A stretch of 64,000 nucleotides of DNA, from the NCBI RefSeq assembly GCF_021172065.1, contig NZ_CP087880.1:4812583-4876582 (forward strand), given 5' to 3'. This DNA is from Pseudocitrobacter corydidari. GTDB lineage: Bacteria; Pseudomonadota; Gammaproteobacteria; Enterobacterales; Enterobacteriaceae. Below, one piece after another: positions 46,025 through 54,840 of the stretch (within the stretch, counting starts at the first letter, position 1; the number at the start of each line of letters is the position of its first letter). The position numbers and the translations under genes are program-made. The notes beneath the pieces are model-generated. The model saw only the letters and a list, made by a program, of their open reading frames with translations. It ran no database searches and was not told the origin of the DNA.

Positions 46025-47272
46025 ATGTCGGGAAGTCAGTCATTTAGCCGCCGCCGCTTGTTAAAAGGGGCGGGCGCCATGTGGTTATTAAGCGTCAGTC
46101 AGGTAGGTATGGCTGCCACAAGCCAGGTGGTGGCCGTGCGCGTCTGGCCTGCGTCCAGCTATACGCGTGTGACGGTTGAGTCAAATCGGGAACTGAAATA
46201 CCGACAGTTTGCGCTGAGCAACCCGGAACGTCTTGTCGTCGACCTCGAAGGCGTGAACCTGAACTCGGTGTTGAAAGGCATGACTGCGCAAATCCGCGCT
46301 GACGATCCCTTTATTAAATCCGCGCGCGTCGGGCAGTTTGATCCGCAAACCGTGCGGATGGTGTTTGAGCTTAAGCAGAACGTCACGCCGCAGCTGTTTG
46401 CGCTGGCGCCGGTTGCCGGGTTTAAAGAGCGTCTGGTCATGGACCTGTACCCGGCGAATGCGCAGGATGTGCAGGATCCGCTGCTGGCGTTGCTGGAAGA
46501 TTACAACCGTGGCGATCTCGATAAACAGGTGCCGCCTGCGCAGAGCGGGCCGCAGCCAGGTAAAGCCGGGCGCGATCGTCCTATCGTTATCATGCTCGAT
46601 CCGGGGCACGGTGGGGAAGACTCCGGCGCGGTGGGTAAATATAAAACGCGTGAAAAAGATGTGGTGCTGCAAATTGCCCGACGCCTGCGGTCACTTATCG
46701 AGAAAGAGGGCAACATGAAGGTCTACATGACGCGAAATGAAGATATCTTTATTCCGCTCAAGGTGCGCGTGGCGAAAGCCCAGAAGCAGCGCGCAGATCT
46801 TTTTGTCTCTATTCACGCCGATGCTTTCACCAGCCGTCAGCCGAGCGGGTCATCGGTTTTTGCGCTCTCAACCAAAGGCGCAACCAGTACCGCCGCGAAA
46901 TTTCTCGCACAAACCCAGAACGCCGCCGACTTAATCGGTGGGGTGAGCAAAAGCGGCGACCGCTACGTCGACCACACCATGTTTGATATGGTGCAGTCGC
47001 TGACCATCGCCGATAGCCTGAAATTCGGCAAAGCGGTGCTCAAGCATATGGGCAAGGTGAATAAGCTGCATAAGAATCAGGTTGAGCAGGCGGGTTTTGC
47101 CGTGCTGAAGGCACCGGATATCCCGTCGATCCTCGTCGAAACGGCGTTTATCAGTAACGTAGAAGAGGAACGTAAGCTCAAGACGGCAACCTTCCAGCAG
47201 GAAGTCGCCGAGTCTATTCTGGCGGGGATAAAAGCCTATTTTGCCGATGGCGCGACGCTTGCAAGACGATAA
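46025..47272 (+). CDS. amiC: N-acetylmuramoyl-L-alanine amidase C
   Basis: Periplasmic amidase that splits septal peptidoglycan for daughter-cell separation, activated by NlpD. The 415 residues begin with a Tat signal (SRRRLLKGAGAMWLLSVSQVGMAA), then an AMIN septum-targeting domain (about 35-150) and a zinc amidase_3 domain (DPGHGGEDSGAVG, SIHADAF, ETAFISN). Monocistronic, divergent from argA, with its own terminator. Confidence 0.96.
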   Translation: MSGSQSFSRRRLLKGAGAMWLLSVSQVGMAATSQVVAVRVWPASSYTRVTVESNRELKYRQFALSNPERLVVDLEGVNLNSVLKGMTAQIRADDPFIKSARVGQFDPQTVRMVFELKQNVTPQLFALAPVAGFKERLVMDLYPANAQDVQDPLLALLEDYNRGDLDKQVPPAQSGPQPGKAGRDRPIVIMLDPGHGGEDSGAVGKYKTREKDVVLQIARRLRSLIEKEGNMKVYMTRNEDIFIPLKVRVAKAQKQRADLFVSIHADAFTSRQPSGSSVFALSTKGATSTAAKFLAQTQNAADLIGGVSKSGDRYVDHTMFDMVQSLTIADSLKFGKAVLKHMGKVNKLHKNQVEQAGFAVLKAPDIPSILVETAFISNVEEERKLKTATFQQEVAESILAGIKAYFADGATLARR

Positions 47273-47283
47273 GGCACAGGAAT

Positions 47284-47306
47284 AGGGCGCTACGGCGCTC
47301 TTTTTT
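47284..47306 (+). terminator. Terminator of amiC
   Basis: AGGGCGC-TACG-GCGCTCT followed by six T, 12 bp after the amiC stop. Confidence 0.85.
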
Positions 47307-47328
47307 ATGGCTGGGCTAAATGACAGGC

Positions 47329-47351
47329 AAAAAAAAACACCCAAATGGGTG
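47329..47351 (-). terminator. Terminator of the initiator tRNA operon
   Basis: On the minus strand CACCCA-TT-TGGGTG is followed by nine T, 12 bp after the last tRNA 3' end. It faces the amiC terminator. Confidence 0.88.
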
Positions 47352-47362
47352 CTTGATTTTGT

Positions 47363-47439
<77 letters not shown>

Positions 47440-47490
47440 TCCGTCTGTTACTCTTCCATCGAGTAACCTTTTCTCTTTTGTACAATGTGT

Positions 47491-47567
<77 letters not shown>

Positions 47568-47611
47568 TCCGTCTGTTACTCTCTTTCAAGTAACTCTTTT
47601 CACATTGTAAT

Positions 47612-47688
<77 letters not shown>

Positions 47689-47701
47689 TCCGTGGATGCG
47701 C

Positions 47702-47729
47702 ACTATACTCTGCTCGCTTTCTGATGCAA
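47702..47729 (-). promoter_or_regulatory. Promoter of the initiator tRNA operon
   Basis: On the minus strand TTGCAT (47729-47724), 16 bp, TATAGT (47707-47702), then a GC-rich discriminator (GCGCATCC), typical of stringently controlled stable-RNA promoters. It lies 14 bp from the first tRNA. Confidence 0.8.
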
Positions 47730-47897
47730 CTATTTTTTGATTTAAATGGTTATTTTTTCCGAAAACGCGTTAAAAAGCGTCAGCTCGGTCTGTTTTTTGT
47801 ACGAAATTGCGCTCAGGGGACGTTATCACGTTTCAATAGGCCTGGCGGTTTGTTATCTTCTTCGGGCATTCACGATTTACGTAGAAGACGAGATACC

Positions 47898-48995
47898 ATG
47901 AAAGGACGTTGGGCAAAGTATGTGGTGACGGGCGCAATGCTGGCAATGCTGGCAGCCTGTTCTTCCAAACCGACCGATCGCGGTCAACAGTATAAAGACG
48001 GGAAATTTACCCAGCCTTTCTCACTGGTCAATCAACCTGAAGCCGTCGGCGCGCCAATCAACGCCGGTGATTTTGCAGAACAGGTTAATCAAATTCGCAG
48101 CGCGTCGCCGCGCCTTTATGGCAACCAGAGTAACGTGTATAACGCCGTGCAGCAGTGGCTGCGTGCCGGGGGCGATACGCGCAACATGCGCCAGTTCGGT
48201 CTCGACGCCTGGCAAATGGAAGGTGCCGATAACTACGGTAACGTCCAGTTTACCGGTTACTACACGCCGGTGATTCAGGCGCGCCATACTCGTCAGGGCG
48301 AGTTCCAGTATCCGATTTACCGCATGCCGCCGAAGCGCGGAAAACTGCCGTCGCGTGCCAGTATTTATGCCGGTGGCCTGAGCGACAGCTATATCCTTGC
48401 CTACAGCAACTCGCTGATGGATAACTTCATTATGGATGTGCAGGGCAGCGGCTATATCGATTTTGGCGACGGTTCGCCGCTTAACTTCTTTAGCTATTCC
48501 GGCAAAAATGGCTGGCCTTATCGCAGTATCGGTAAAGTGCTGATCGACCGCGGGGAAGTGAAACGCGAAGATATGTCGATGCAGGCGATCCGTGAGTGGG
48601 GCGAAAAACACAGCGAAGCGGAAGTGCGTGAGTTGCTGGAACAGAACCCGTCGTTCGTCTTCTTTAAACCTCAATCGTTTGCGCCAGTGAAAGGGGCAAG
48701 TGCGGTGCCGCTGATTGGCCGCGCGTCTGTGGCATCGGACCGTAGCATCGTTCCGGCGGGCACCACGCTGCTGGCGGAAGTGCCGCTGCTCGACAATAAC
48801 GGGAAGTTTAACGGTCAGTACGAGCTGCGTCTGATGGTCGCGCTGGATGTGGGCGGGGCGATTAAAGGCCAACACTTTGATATCTATCAGGGGATCGGCC
48901 CGGATGCCGGACACCGCGCAGGCTGGTATAATCACTATGGCCGCGTGTGGGTGCTGAAGTCCGCGCCGGGTGCGGGGAACGTGTTTAGCGGCTGA
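47898..48995 (+). CDS. mltA: Membrane-bound lytic murein transglycosylase A
   Basis: Outer-membrane lipoprotein that cleaves the MurNAc-GlcNAc bond to 1,6-anhydro-muropeptides. The 365 residues from ATG 47898 equal E. coli MltA. Lipobox LAAC with Cys21; double-psi beta-barrel with GNVQFTGYYTPVIQ and the catalytic-Asp region DVGGAIKGQHFDIYQG. Longer in-frame starts would reach into the tRNA operon and are rejected. Confidence 0.96.
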   Translation: MKGRWAKYVVTGAMLAMLAACSSKPTDRGQQYKDGKFTQPFSLVNQPEAVGAPINAGDFAEQVNQIRSASPRLYGNQSNVYNAVQQWLRAGGDTRNMRQFGLDAWQMEGADNYGNVQFTGYYTPVIQARHTRQGEFQYPIYRMPPKRGKLPSRASIYAGGLSDSYILAYSNSLMDNFIMDVQGSGYIDFGDGSPLNFFSYSGKNGWPYRSIGKVLIDRGEVKREDMSMQAIREWGEKHSEAEVRELLEQNPSFVFFKPQSFAPVKGASAVPLIGRASVASDRSIVPAGTTLLAEVPLLDNNGKFNGQYELRLMVALDVGGAIKGQHFDIYQGIGPDAGHRAGWYNHYGRVWVLKSAPGAGNVFSG

Positions 48996-49003
48996 TAGCA
49001 TTG

Positions 49004-49035
49004 CCGGATGGCGGCTACGCCTTATCCGGCCTACG
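49004..49035. repeat. REP element between mltA and tcdA
   Basis: GCCGGATGGCGGCTACGCC followed by TTATCCGGCCTAC forms the typical imperfect REP palindrome, just after the mltA stop. Confidence 0.8.
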
Positions 49036-49109
49036 AACGATCTGTGGGCCGGATGTATTGTATTAAGGGCGGTAAATCCGCTCTTTTTGTTTTTCAACTC
49101 CGAGGTTCT

Positions 49110-49922
49110 ATGTCAGTTGTCATCAGTGACGCCTGGCGCCAGCGTTTTGGCGGCACGGCGCGGTTGTACGGTGAAAAAGCGTTGCAGCTCTTTGCGGGCG
49201 CGCACGTGTGCGTGGTAGGGATTGGCGGCGTCGGCTGCTGGGCGGCAGAAGCGCTGGCGCGTACCGGGATTGGAGCAATCACGCTTATCGATATGGACGA
49301 CGTCTGTGTGACCAACACCAACCGTCAGCTTCATGCGCTGACTTGCAATGTCGGGCAGGCTAAGGCGGAAGTGATGGCCGAGCGTATCCGCCAAATCAAC
49401 CCGGAATGCCGCGTCACGGTGATCGATGATTTCGTTACTACGGAAAACGTCGCAGAGTACATGAGCGCAGGCTATGACTACGTGATTGATGCCATTGATA
49501 GCGTGCGGCCGAAAGCGGCGCTGATTGCTTACTGTCGCCGTTATAAAGTGCCGCTGGTGACCACCGGCGGGGCGGGCGGGCAAATCGACCCGACACAGAT
49601 TCAGGTGACCGATCTGGCGAAAACGATTCAGGATCCGCTGGCAGCGAAACTGCGTGAGCGGCTGAAGAGTGAGTTCAACGTGGTCAAAAACAGTAAAGGC
49701 AAGTTGGGTGTGGATTGCGTATTTTCCACCGAAGCGCTGGTATACCCACAATCGGATGGTTCAGTGTGTGCGATGAAAAGCACGGCAGAAGGGCCAAAAA
49801 GAATGGACTGCGCCTCCGGCTTTGGCGCGGCGACCATGGTCACCGCAACCTTTGGTTTTGTTGCGGTATCCCATGCGTTGAAAAAAATGATGGCGAAAGC
49901 GGAGCGTCAGGCCAGCGCCTGA
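49110..49922 (+). CDS. tcdA: tRNA threonylcarbamoyladenosine dehydratase
   Basis: E1-like ATP-dependent enzyme (CsdL) that cyclises t6A37 to ct6A in ANN-decoding tRNAs, with CsdA-CsdE supplying sulfur relay. 270 residues from ATG 49110. Nucleotide-binding GIGGVGCWAAEALARTGIGAITLIDMD (about 34-60) and the C-terminal hydrophobic helix (GAATMVTATFGFVAVSHALKKM). Its 3' end overlaps convergent csdE by 16 bp. Confidence 0.95.
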   Translation: MSVVISDAWRQRFGGTARLYGEKALQLFAGAHVCVVGIGGVGCWAAEALARTGIGAITLIDMDDVCVTNTNRQLHALTCNVGQAKAEVMAERIRQINPECRVTVIDDFVTTENVAEYMSAGYDYVIDAIDSVRPKAALIAYCRRYKVPLVTTGGAGGQIDPTQIQVTDLAKTIQDPLAAKLRERLKSEFNVVKNSKGKLGVDCVFSTEALVYPQSDGSVCAMKSTAEGPKRMDCASGFGAATMVTATFGFVAVSHALKKMMAKAERQASA

Positions 49923-50356
49923 CGTGCTGCCTGCGTTACCGCCTCGCTCAGTGCCGCCAGGCCCTGCGAGCGTGAGGCACTAAGTTGACCGCGTAATCCC
50001 AGTTCATCAAATAGCGCCAGTGGGTCGGCAGAGGCCAGATCGCTGGCGCTTCGTCCTTCCACCGCCGTCAGCAATACCGCCAGCAGCCCGCGCACAATTC
50101 TGCCTTCACTGTCGCCAAAGAAATGCATCGAGCCAGAGGGCGTGACCGTATAGCCCAGCCAGACGCGATTTTCGCAGCCGGGGATTTCCCGTGCCTGCGC
50201 TTTGAGGTCGTCGCTGAGCGCAGGAAGCTGCTTGCCCAGCAGAATCACCTGTCGGTATTTCTCTTCCCACTGCTGCAACGGTGCAAAAAGCTGGCGCAGC
50301 GAATCGGGCGTTACGGTTGTGCCGAACGGATGCCCGGCGAGTAGGGAAGCTGTCAT
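49907..50356 (-). CDS. csdE: Sulfur acceptor protein CsdE
   Basis: SufE-like sulfur acceptor that takes persulfide from CsdA and passes it on to TcdA. 149 residues with the acceptor Cys61 in IPGCENRVWLG. The start overlaps the csdA stop (ATGA), so the pair is translationally coupled, and its end overlaps the functionally linked tcdA on the other strand. Confidence 0.95.
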   Translation of the reverse strand: MTASLLAGHPFGTTVTPDSLRQLFAPLQQWEEKYRQVILLGKQLPALSDDLKAQAREIPGCENRVWLGYTVTPSGSMHFFGDSEGRIVRGLLAVLLTAVEGRSASDLASADPLALFDELGLRGQLSASRSQGLAALSEAVTQAARQALA

Positions 50357-51561
50357 TTATCCACCAGTAATTCGAGCGCCCGATCAACGGCGTTGACCAG
50401 CGCGTAAACGTCATCCTGCGTATTATAGGGCGCAAAGGAAGCACGCAGCGTGCCGCTTACGCCGAGTGCGGCCAGCAGCGGCTGTGCGCAATGCTGCCCG
50501 GCACGCAGGGCGATACCGTACTCTGCCAGCAGCGTAACCATATCGCTATGGTGAACGCCTTTAAAATCAAAGGCCAGCAGGCTGGAATCCTGACAGCGGA
50601 AGGAACGGAACCCCGGTCGCTTCGCCAGTTCATCTTCCGCAAGCGTTGCCAGCCCACGGCTCCAGTTTTCTGCCTGCACGATATCGATATCCGCAAGCCA
50701 CTCCAGTGCGGCGCTCAGACCAATGACGCCCGCTACGTTTGGCGTGCCCGCTTCCAGGCGATAAGGTACCGGTTGCGTGGTAAATCCGTCGAAGGTGACT
50801 TCACTGATCATCTTGCCGCCGCCAAGCCATGGCGACATGTCATCGAGCAGGTCGCTTTTACCGTACAGCGCGCCGATACCTGTCGGGCCATACAGTTTAT
50901 GCCCGGAAAAAGCGTAGAAATCGATATCCAGCTGTTGCACATCCGCCGGGCAGTGCACCGCGCCCTGTGCGCCATCGACCATTACCACCATATTTGCCTG
51001 ATGAGCAAGGGTAATGGCGCGGGCTAAATCCGGGCAGCCGCCGGTCACGTTGGACATTTGCCCCAGCGCCAGAAACTTACTGCGCGGTGTGATTAGCGAA
51101 GGCAGAAGATTGAGATCGGGCAGAAGATCGCTGCCCAGCGGGAGCTTAACGATTTTCGCCCCGGTTTGTTGCGCAACCATCAGCCACGGCACCAGGTTGG
51201 CGTGGTGCTCTGCTTCGCTGACGATTATCTCGTCGCCTGCCTGTAAACGAGGCCGTGCATAGCACTGCGCCACCATGTTGATGGCTTCTGTCGTTCCGCG
51301 CGTCCAGACGATATTTTTCCCGGAAGGGGCATTCAGGCGCTCTGCAACTTGATCGCGGGCGGCTTCATAACGGGCGGTGAGCTTTTGCGCTTGTGCAAAC
51401 TGGCTGCGATGGACGTTGCCCGCGCTTAACGAATAGAAGTGTTGCGTGGCTTCAATAACGGCCTGCGGCTTAAGGGCCGTCGCGGCGCTATCGAGATAGA
51501 CGCCTGCATCGGCCAAAGCAGGGAACTGGGCGCGAAACTGCGCGGGGTTGAAAGCGTTCAT
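50353..51561 (-). CDS. csdA: Cysteine desulfurase CsdA
   Basis: PLP-dependent enzyme of the SufS group that mobilises sulfur (or selenium) from cysteine. 402 residues from ATG 51561. The PLP lysine is in FSGHKLYGPTG and the catalytic Cys in RAGQHCAQPLL. An in-frame upstream extension has no ribosome site. First gene of csdA-csdE. Confidence 0.95.
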   Translation of the reverse strand: MNAFNPAQFRAQFPALADAGVYLDSAATALKPQAVIEATQHFYSLSAGNVHRSQFAQAQKLTARYEAARDQVAERLNAPSGKNIVWTRGTTEAINMVAQCYARPRLQAGDEIIVSEAEHHANLVPWLMVAQQTGAKIVKLPLGSDLLPDLNLLPSLITPRSKFLALGQMSNVTGGCPDLARAITLAHQANMVVMVDGAQGAVHCPADVQQLDIDFYAFSGHKLYGPTGIGALYGKSDLLDDMSPWLGGGKMISEVTFDGFTTQPVPYRLEAGTPNVAGVIGLSAALEWLADIDIVQAENWSRGLATLAEDELAKRPGFRSFRCQDSSLLAFDFKGVHHSDMVTLLAEYGIALRAGQHCAQPLLAALGVSGTLRASFAPYNTQDDVYALVNAVDRALELLVDK

Positions 51562-51753
51562 GATATTCCTCGGTTCAGTAGTGCGATCGTGGCGCAAAAC
51601 TGGCCCTGTGACAAGGCTTGTGCTAACCATCAGAATAATCTGGATATCCTGGCGAAATCTGACCAGTGACATATGCTAAATAACGTTAGGCAAATGTTTT
51701 TGCCTGTTACGGAATATGAACTATCTGGCATAAATCGCTTAAAGGAGTAGAAG

Positions 51754-51981
51754 ATGAAAAAGACTGCCGCAATTATTTCAGCTTGTGTAATGACCTTTGC
51801 CCTGGGCGCCTGTTCTTCCCCGAACTACGTCATGCACACGAATGATGGCCGTAGTATCGTCTCTGATGGTAAGCCGAAAACGGATGACGAAACCGGGATG
51901 ATTTCTTACAAAGATGCCAACGGTAACAAGCAGCAAATTAACCGTACCGATGTGAAAGAGATGGTCGCCCTGGAAGACTAA
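51754..51981 (+). CDS. ygdI: Small DUF903 lipoprotein YgdI
   Basis: A 75-residue lipoprotein with lipobox ALGAC (Cys19), then the DUF903 fold (YVMHTNDGRSIVSDGKPKTDDETGMISY). AAAGGAG precedes the ATG. Paralogue of YgdR at 23595-23813. The GcvB terminator lies 16 bp downstream in the opposite orientation. Role unknown. Confidence 0.93.
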   Translation: MKKTAAIISACVMTFALGACSSPNYVMHTNDGRSIVSDGKPKTDDETGMISYKDANGNKQQINRTDVKEMVALED

Positions 51982-51996
51982 GTCAGGTTTACAGGC

Positions 51997-52203
51997 AAAA
52001 AAAAGCACCGCAATTTGGCGGTGCTACATTAATCACTATGGACAGACAGGGTAAATGTACAGGAAGTGAAAAAGGGTAGCGTTGCTACCGTGGTCTGAAT
52101 CGCAGACCAATTGCAAACACAACAACACAACATCACAACCGTAAGCCAAAAGCCCATCAGAACACGCATTCCGAAAAAAGCTTCTCGTTCCGGCTCAGGA
52201 AGT
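51997..52203 (-). ncRNA. gcvB: GcvB small RNA
   Basis: About 207-nt Hfq-dependent regulator of amino-acid and peptide transport mRNAs. The 5' end ACTTCCTGAGCCGGAACGA, the GU-rich seed region R1 (complement of 52113-52139), the internal terminator-like stem with GGTAGC/GCTACC (minus strand) and the final GCACCGCCAAATTGCGGTGC-T8 terminator all match E. coli GcvB. It is divergent from its activator gcvA, as in E. coli. A -10-like TATAGT lies at 52217-52212. The small open frame through it is not a gene. Confidence 0.95.
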
Positions 52204-52331
52204 GCCGCCACTATAGGTATTTGCTGGTAGAAGCTCAACGGACAATTTATAATGTCTCAGATAAAAAAAACTAATAGGTTAAACGTTGTTTCCTATTTGT
52301 TAAATCCTATTAACATTCAGGTTCTGGGACC

Positions 52332-53249
52332 ATGTCGAAGCGATTGCCACCTCTGAATGCATTACGTGTATTTGATGCAGCAGCCCGCCATTTAAGTTTT
52401 ACTCGCGCCGCCGACGAGCTTTTTGTGACACAGGCCGCAGTAAGCCACCAAATCAAGTCACTTGAGGATTTTTTGGGTCTGAAGCTGTTCCGACGCCGCA
52501 ATCGATCGTTGCTGTTGACGGAAGAGGGGCAGAGCTATTTTCTCGACATCAAAGAGATCTTTTCGCAATTAACCGAGGCAACGCGTAAACTACAGGCACG
52601 AAGTGCAAAAGGGGCGCTGACTGTCAGTTTATTGCCCAGTTTTGCCATTCAGTGGTTGGTGCCTCGTCTTACAAGCTTTAACTCAGCTTATCCGGGAATC
52701 GACGTCAGAATCCAGGCTGTTGACCGTCAGGAAGACAAGCTGGCTGACGATGTTGACGTGGCTATTTTTTATGGTCGCGGCAACTGGCCGGGGCTGCGTG
52801 TCGAAAAATTGTACGCAGAATACCTGCTGCCGGTTTGCTCACCGCTGCTGCTGACGGGCGATAAAGCGCTTAAAACGCCGGCAGATCTCGCAAAGCACAC
52901 GTTATTGCACGATGCTTCGCGTCGCGACTGGCAAACCTATACTCGCCAGTTGGGGCTTAACCACATCAACGTTCAGCAGGGACCGATCTTCAGCCATAGC
53001 GCGATGGTGCTACAGGCTGCCATTCATGGACAAGGCGTTGCGCTGGCGAATAACGTCATGGCGCAATCGGAAATAGAAGCAGGCCGCCTGGTCTGCCCGT
53101 TTAATGATGTCCTGGTCAGTAAAAACGCTTTTTATCTGGTTTGTCATGACAGTCAGGCTGAACTGGGTAAAATAGCTGCCTTCCGGCAATGGATACTGGC
53201 GAAAGCGGCCAATGAACAAGAGACATTCCGCTTCCGTTACGAACAATAA
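52332..53249 (+). CDS. gcvA: Glycine cleavage system transcriptional activator
   Basis: LysR-family regulator of gcvTHP and of the divergent gcvB. The 305 residues match E. coli GcvA in length. HTH near 18-40 (SFTRAADELFVTQAAVSHQIKSLE) and C-terminal effector domain. It senses glycine (activation) and purines via GcvR in E. coli. Followed by ygdD after 19 bp. Confidence 0.96.
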   Translation: MSKRLPPLNALRVFDAAARHLSFTRAADELFVTQAAVSHQIKSLEDFLGLKLFRRRNRSLLLTEEGQSYFLDIKEIFSQLTEATRKLQARSAKGALTVSLLPSFAIQWLVPRLTSFNSAYPGIDVRIQAVDRQEDKLADDVDVAIFYGRGNWPGLRVEKLYAEYLLPVCSPLLLTGDKALKTPADLAKHTLLHDASRRDWQTYTRQLGLNHINVQQGPIFSHSAMVLQAAIHGQGVALANNVMAQSEIEAGRLVCPFNDVLVSKNAFYLVCHDSQAELGKIAAFRQWILAKAANEQETFRFRYEQ

Positions 53250-53268
53250 ATGAATTTAGGGTAATCGC

Positions 53269-53664
53269 ATGACCAGCCGTTTTATGCTGATTTTCGCCGC
53301 CATTAGCGGTTTTATCTTTGTTGCACTGGGCGCTTTTGGCGCACACGTGTTAAGCAAATCTCTGGGTGTTGTTGAGATGGGCTGGATCCAAACCGGCCTC
53401 GAGTACCAGGCGTTCCATACGCTGGCGATCCTCGGCTTATCCGTTGCGATGCAGCGTCGCATCAGCATCTGGTTCTACTGGAGCAGCGTCTTCCTGGCCT
53501 TAGGAACCGTGTTATTTAGCGGCAGCCTGTACTGCCTGGCGCTTTCTCATTTACGCCTGTGGGCGTTTGTTACTCCGGTGGGGGGCGTTAGCTTCCTCGC
53601 AGGTTGGGCGCTGATGTTGGTCGGCGCTATTCGTCTTAAACGTAAGGGTGTTGTTCATGAATAA
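53269..53664 (+). CDS. ygdD: DUF423 inner-membrane protein YgdD
   Basis: A 131-residue protein with four hydrophobic segments (FMLIFAAISGFIFVALGAFGAH at the start), DUF423/YgdD family. Function unknown. It sits between gcvA and rlmM, and its stop overlaps the rlmM start by 8 bp, so it is probably co-translated with the methyltransferase gene. Confidence 0.92.
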   Translation: MTSRFMLIFAAISGFIFVALGAFGAHVLSKSLGVVEMGWIQTGLEYQAFHTLAILGLSVAMQRRISIWFYWSSVFLALGTVLFSGSLYCLALSHLRLWAFVTPVGGVSFLAGWALMLVGAIRLKRKGVVHE

Positions 53665-54757
53665 GGTTGTGCTCTATTGCCGCCCTGGGTTTGAGAAAGA
53701 GTGTGCTGCGGAAATTACCGATAAAGCCGCGCGCCGCGAAGTCTTTGGTTTTGCGCGAGTAAAAGATAACTCGGGCTATGTGATTTTTGAGTGTTATCAG
53801 GAAGGCGAGGCCGATAAACTGGCCCGCGAATTGCCTTTTAGCTCACTGATTTTCGCGCGTCAAATGATAGTCGTGGGTGAACTGCTAAAAGATTTGCCGC
53901 CGGAAGACCGTATTACCCCGGTTGTCGGTATGCTGCAGGGCGTGGTCGAGAAAGGCGGCGATCTGCGCGTGGAAGTGGCCGATACTAACGAAAGCAAAGA
54001 GCTGATGAAGTTCTGCCGCAAGTTCACCGTACCGCTGCGTTCGGCACTGCGTGAGGTAGGCGTATTAGCCAAATACGACACGCCGAAGCGCCCGGTGGTG
54101 CATGTGTTCTTTATCGCGCCGGGTTGTTGCTACACAGGTTATTCCTACAGCACTAATAATTCCCCGTTCTATATGGGCATCCCGCGCCTGAAGTTCCCAT
54201 CCGATGCGCCAAGCCGTTCAACCCTGAAACTGGAAGAGGCGTTCCACGTCTTTATTCCCGCCGATGAGTGGGATGAGCGCCTGGCTAATGGGATGTACGC
54301 GGTTGACCTCGGGGCATGCCCTGGCGGCTGGACCTATCAGCTGGTGAAACGCAACATGTGGGTTTCATCGGTCGATAACGGCCCGATGGCGCAAAGCCTG
54401 ATGGATACCGGGCAGGTGACCTGGCTGCGCGAAGATGGTTTCCGCTATCGTCCGAACCGCAACAACATCTCGTGGATGGTGTGCGATATGGTCGAGAAGC
54501 CGGCGAAAGTCGCCGCGCTGATGGCGCAGTGGCTGGTAAATGGCTGGTGTCGCGAAACCATCTTCAACCTTAAGCTGCCGATGAAAAAACGCTATGAAGA
54601 GGTGTCGTCAAACCTGGCGCACATTGAGCAGGCGCTGCAAGAACACGGCATTAATGCAGAGATTCAGGCGCGTCAGCTGTATCACGACCGCGAAGAAGTG
54701 ACGGTCCACGTGCGTCGCTGGTGGGCAGCGGTCGGTGGACGTCGGGACGAGCGGTAA
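53657..54757 (+). CDS. rlmM: 23S rRNA 2'-O-ribose C2498 methyltransferase
   Basis: SAM-dependent methyltransferase acting on C2498 of 23S rRNA before subunit assembly. 366 residues from ATG 53657, as in E. coli. N-terminal THUMP-like domain and C-terminal Rossmann domain with MYAVDLGACPGGWTYQLVKR (SAM motif) and catalytic lysines in NLKLPMKKRYEE. In E. coli the fuc genes follow; here a BIME and xni follow. Confidence 0.95.
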   Translation: MNKVVLYCRPGFEKECAAEITDKAARREVFGFARVKDNSGYVIFECYQEGEADKLARELPFSSLIFARQMIVVGELLKDLPPEDRITPVVGMLQGVVEKGGDLRVEVADTNESKELMKFCRKFTVPLRSALREVGVLAKYDTPKRPVVHVFFIAPGCCYTGYSYSTNNSPFYMGIPRLKFPSDAPSRSTLKLEEAFHVFIPADEWDERLANGMYAVDLGACPGGWTYQLVKRNMWVSSVDNGPMAQSLMDTGQVTWLREDGFRYRPNRNNISWMVCDMVEKPAKVAALMAQWLVNGWCRETIFNLKLPMKKRYEEVSSNLAHIEQALQEHGINAEIQARQLYHDREEVTVHVRRWWAAVGGRRDER

Positions 54758-54765
54758 GGCCTGAA

Positions 54766-54838
54766 CGCCGGATGGCGGCTTCGCCTTATCAGGCCTACCT
54801 CGCGCGTAGGCCTGATAAGCGTAGCGCCATCAGGCATG
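54766..54838. repeat. BIME of two inverted REP units between rlmM and xni
   Basis: GCCGGATGGCGGCTTCGCC, TTATCAGGCCTACC, GGTAGGCCTGATAA-like and GCGTAGCGCCATCAGGC form two REP palindromes facing each other in the gap between convergent genes. This is where the E. coli fuc locus would begin. Confidence 0.85.
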
Positions 54839-54840
54839 CC

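Noticed and set aside
52029..52238. A 69-codon open frame on the minus strand upstream of gcvA
   Set aside because: It lies within the GcvB sRNA, whose 5' end, seed and terminator are clearly recognisable.
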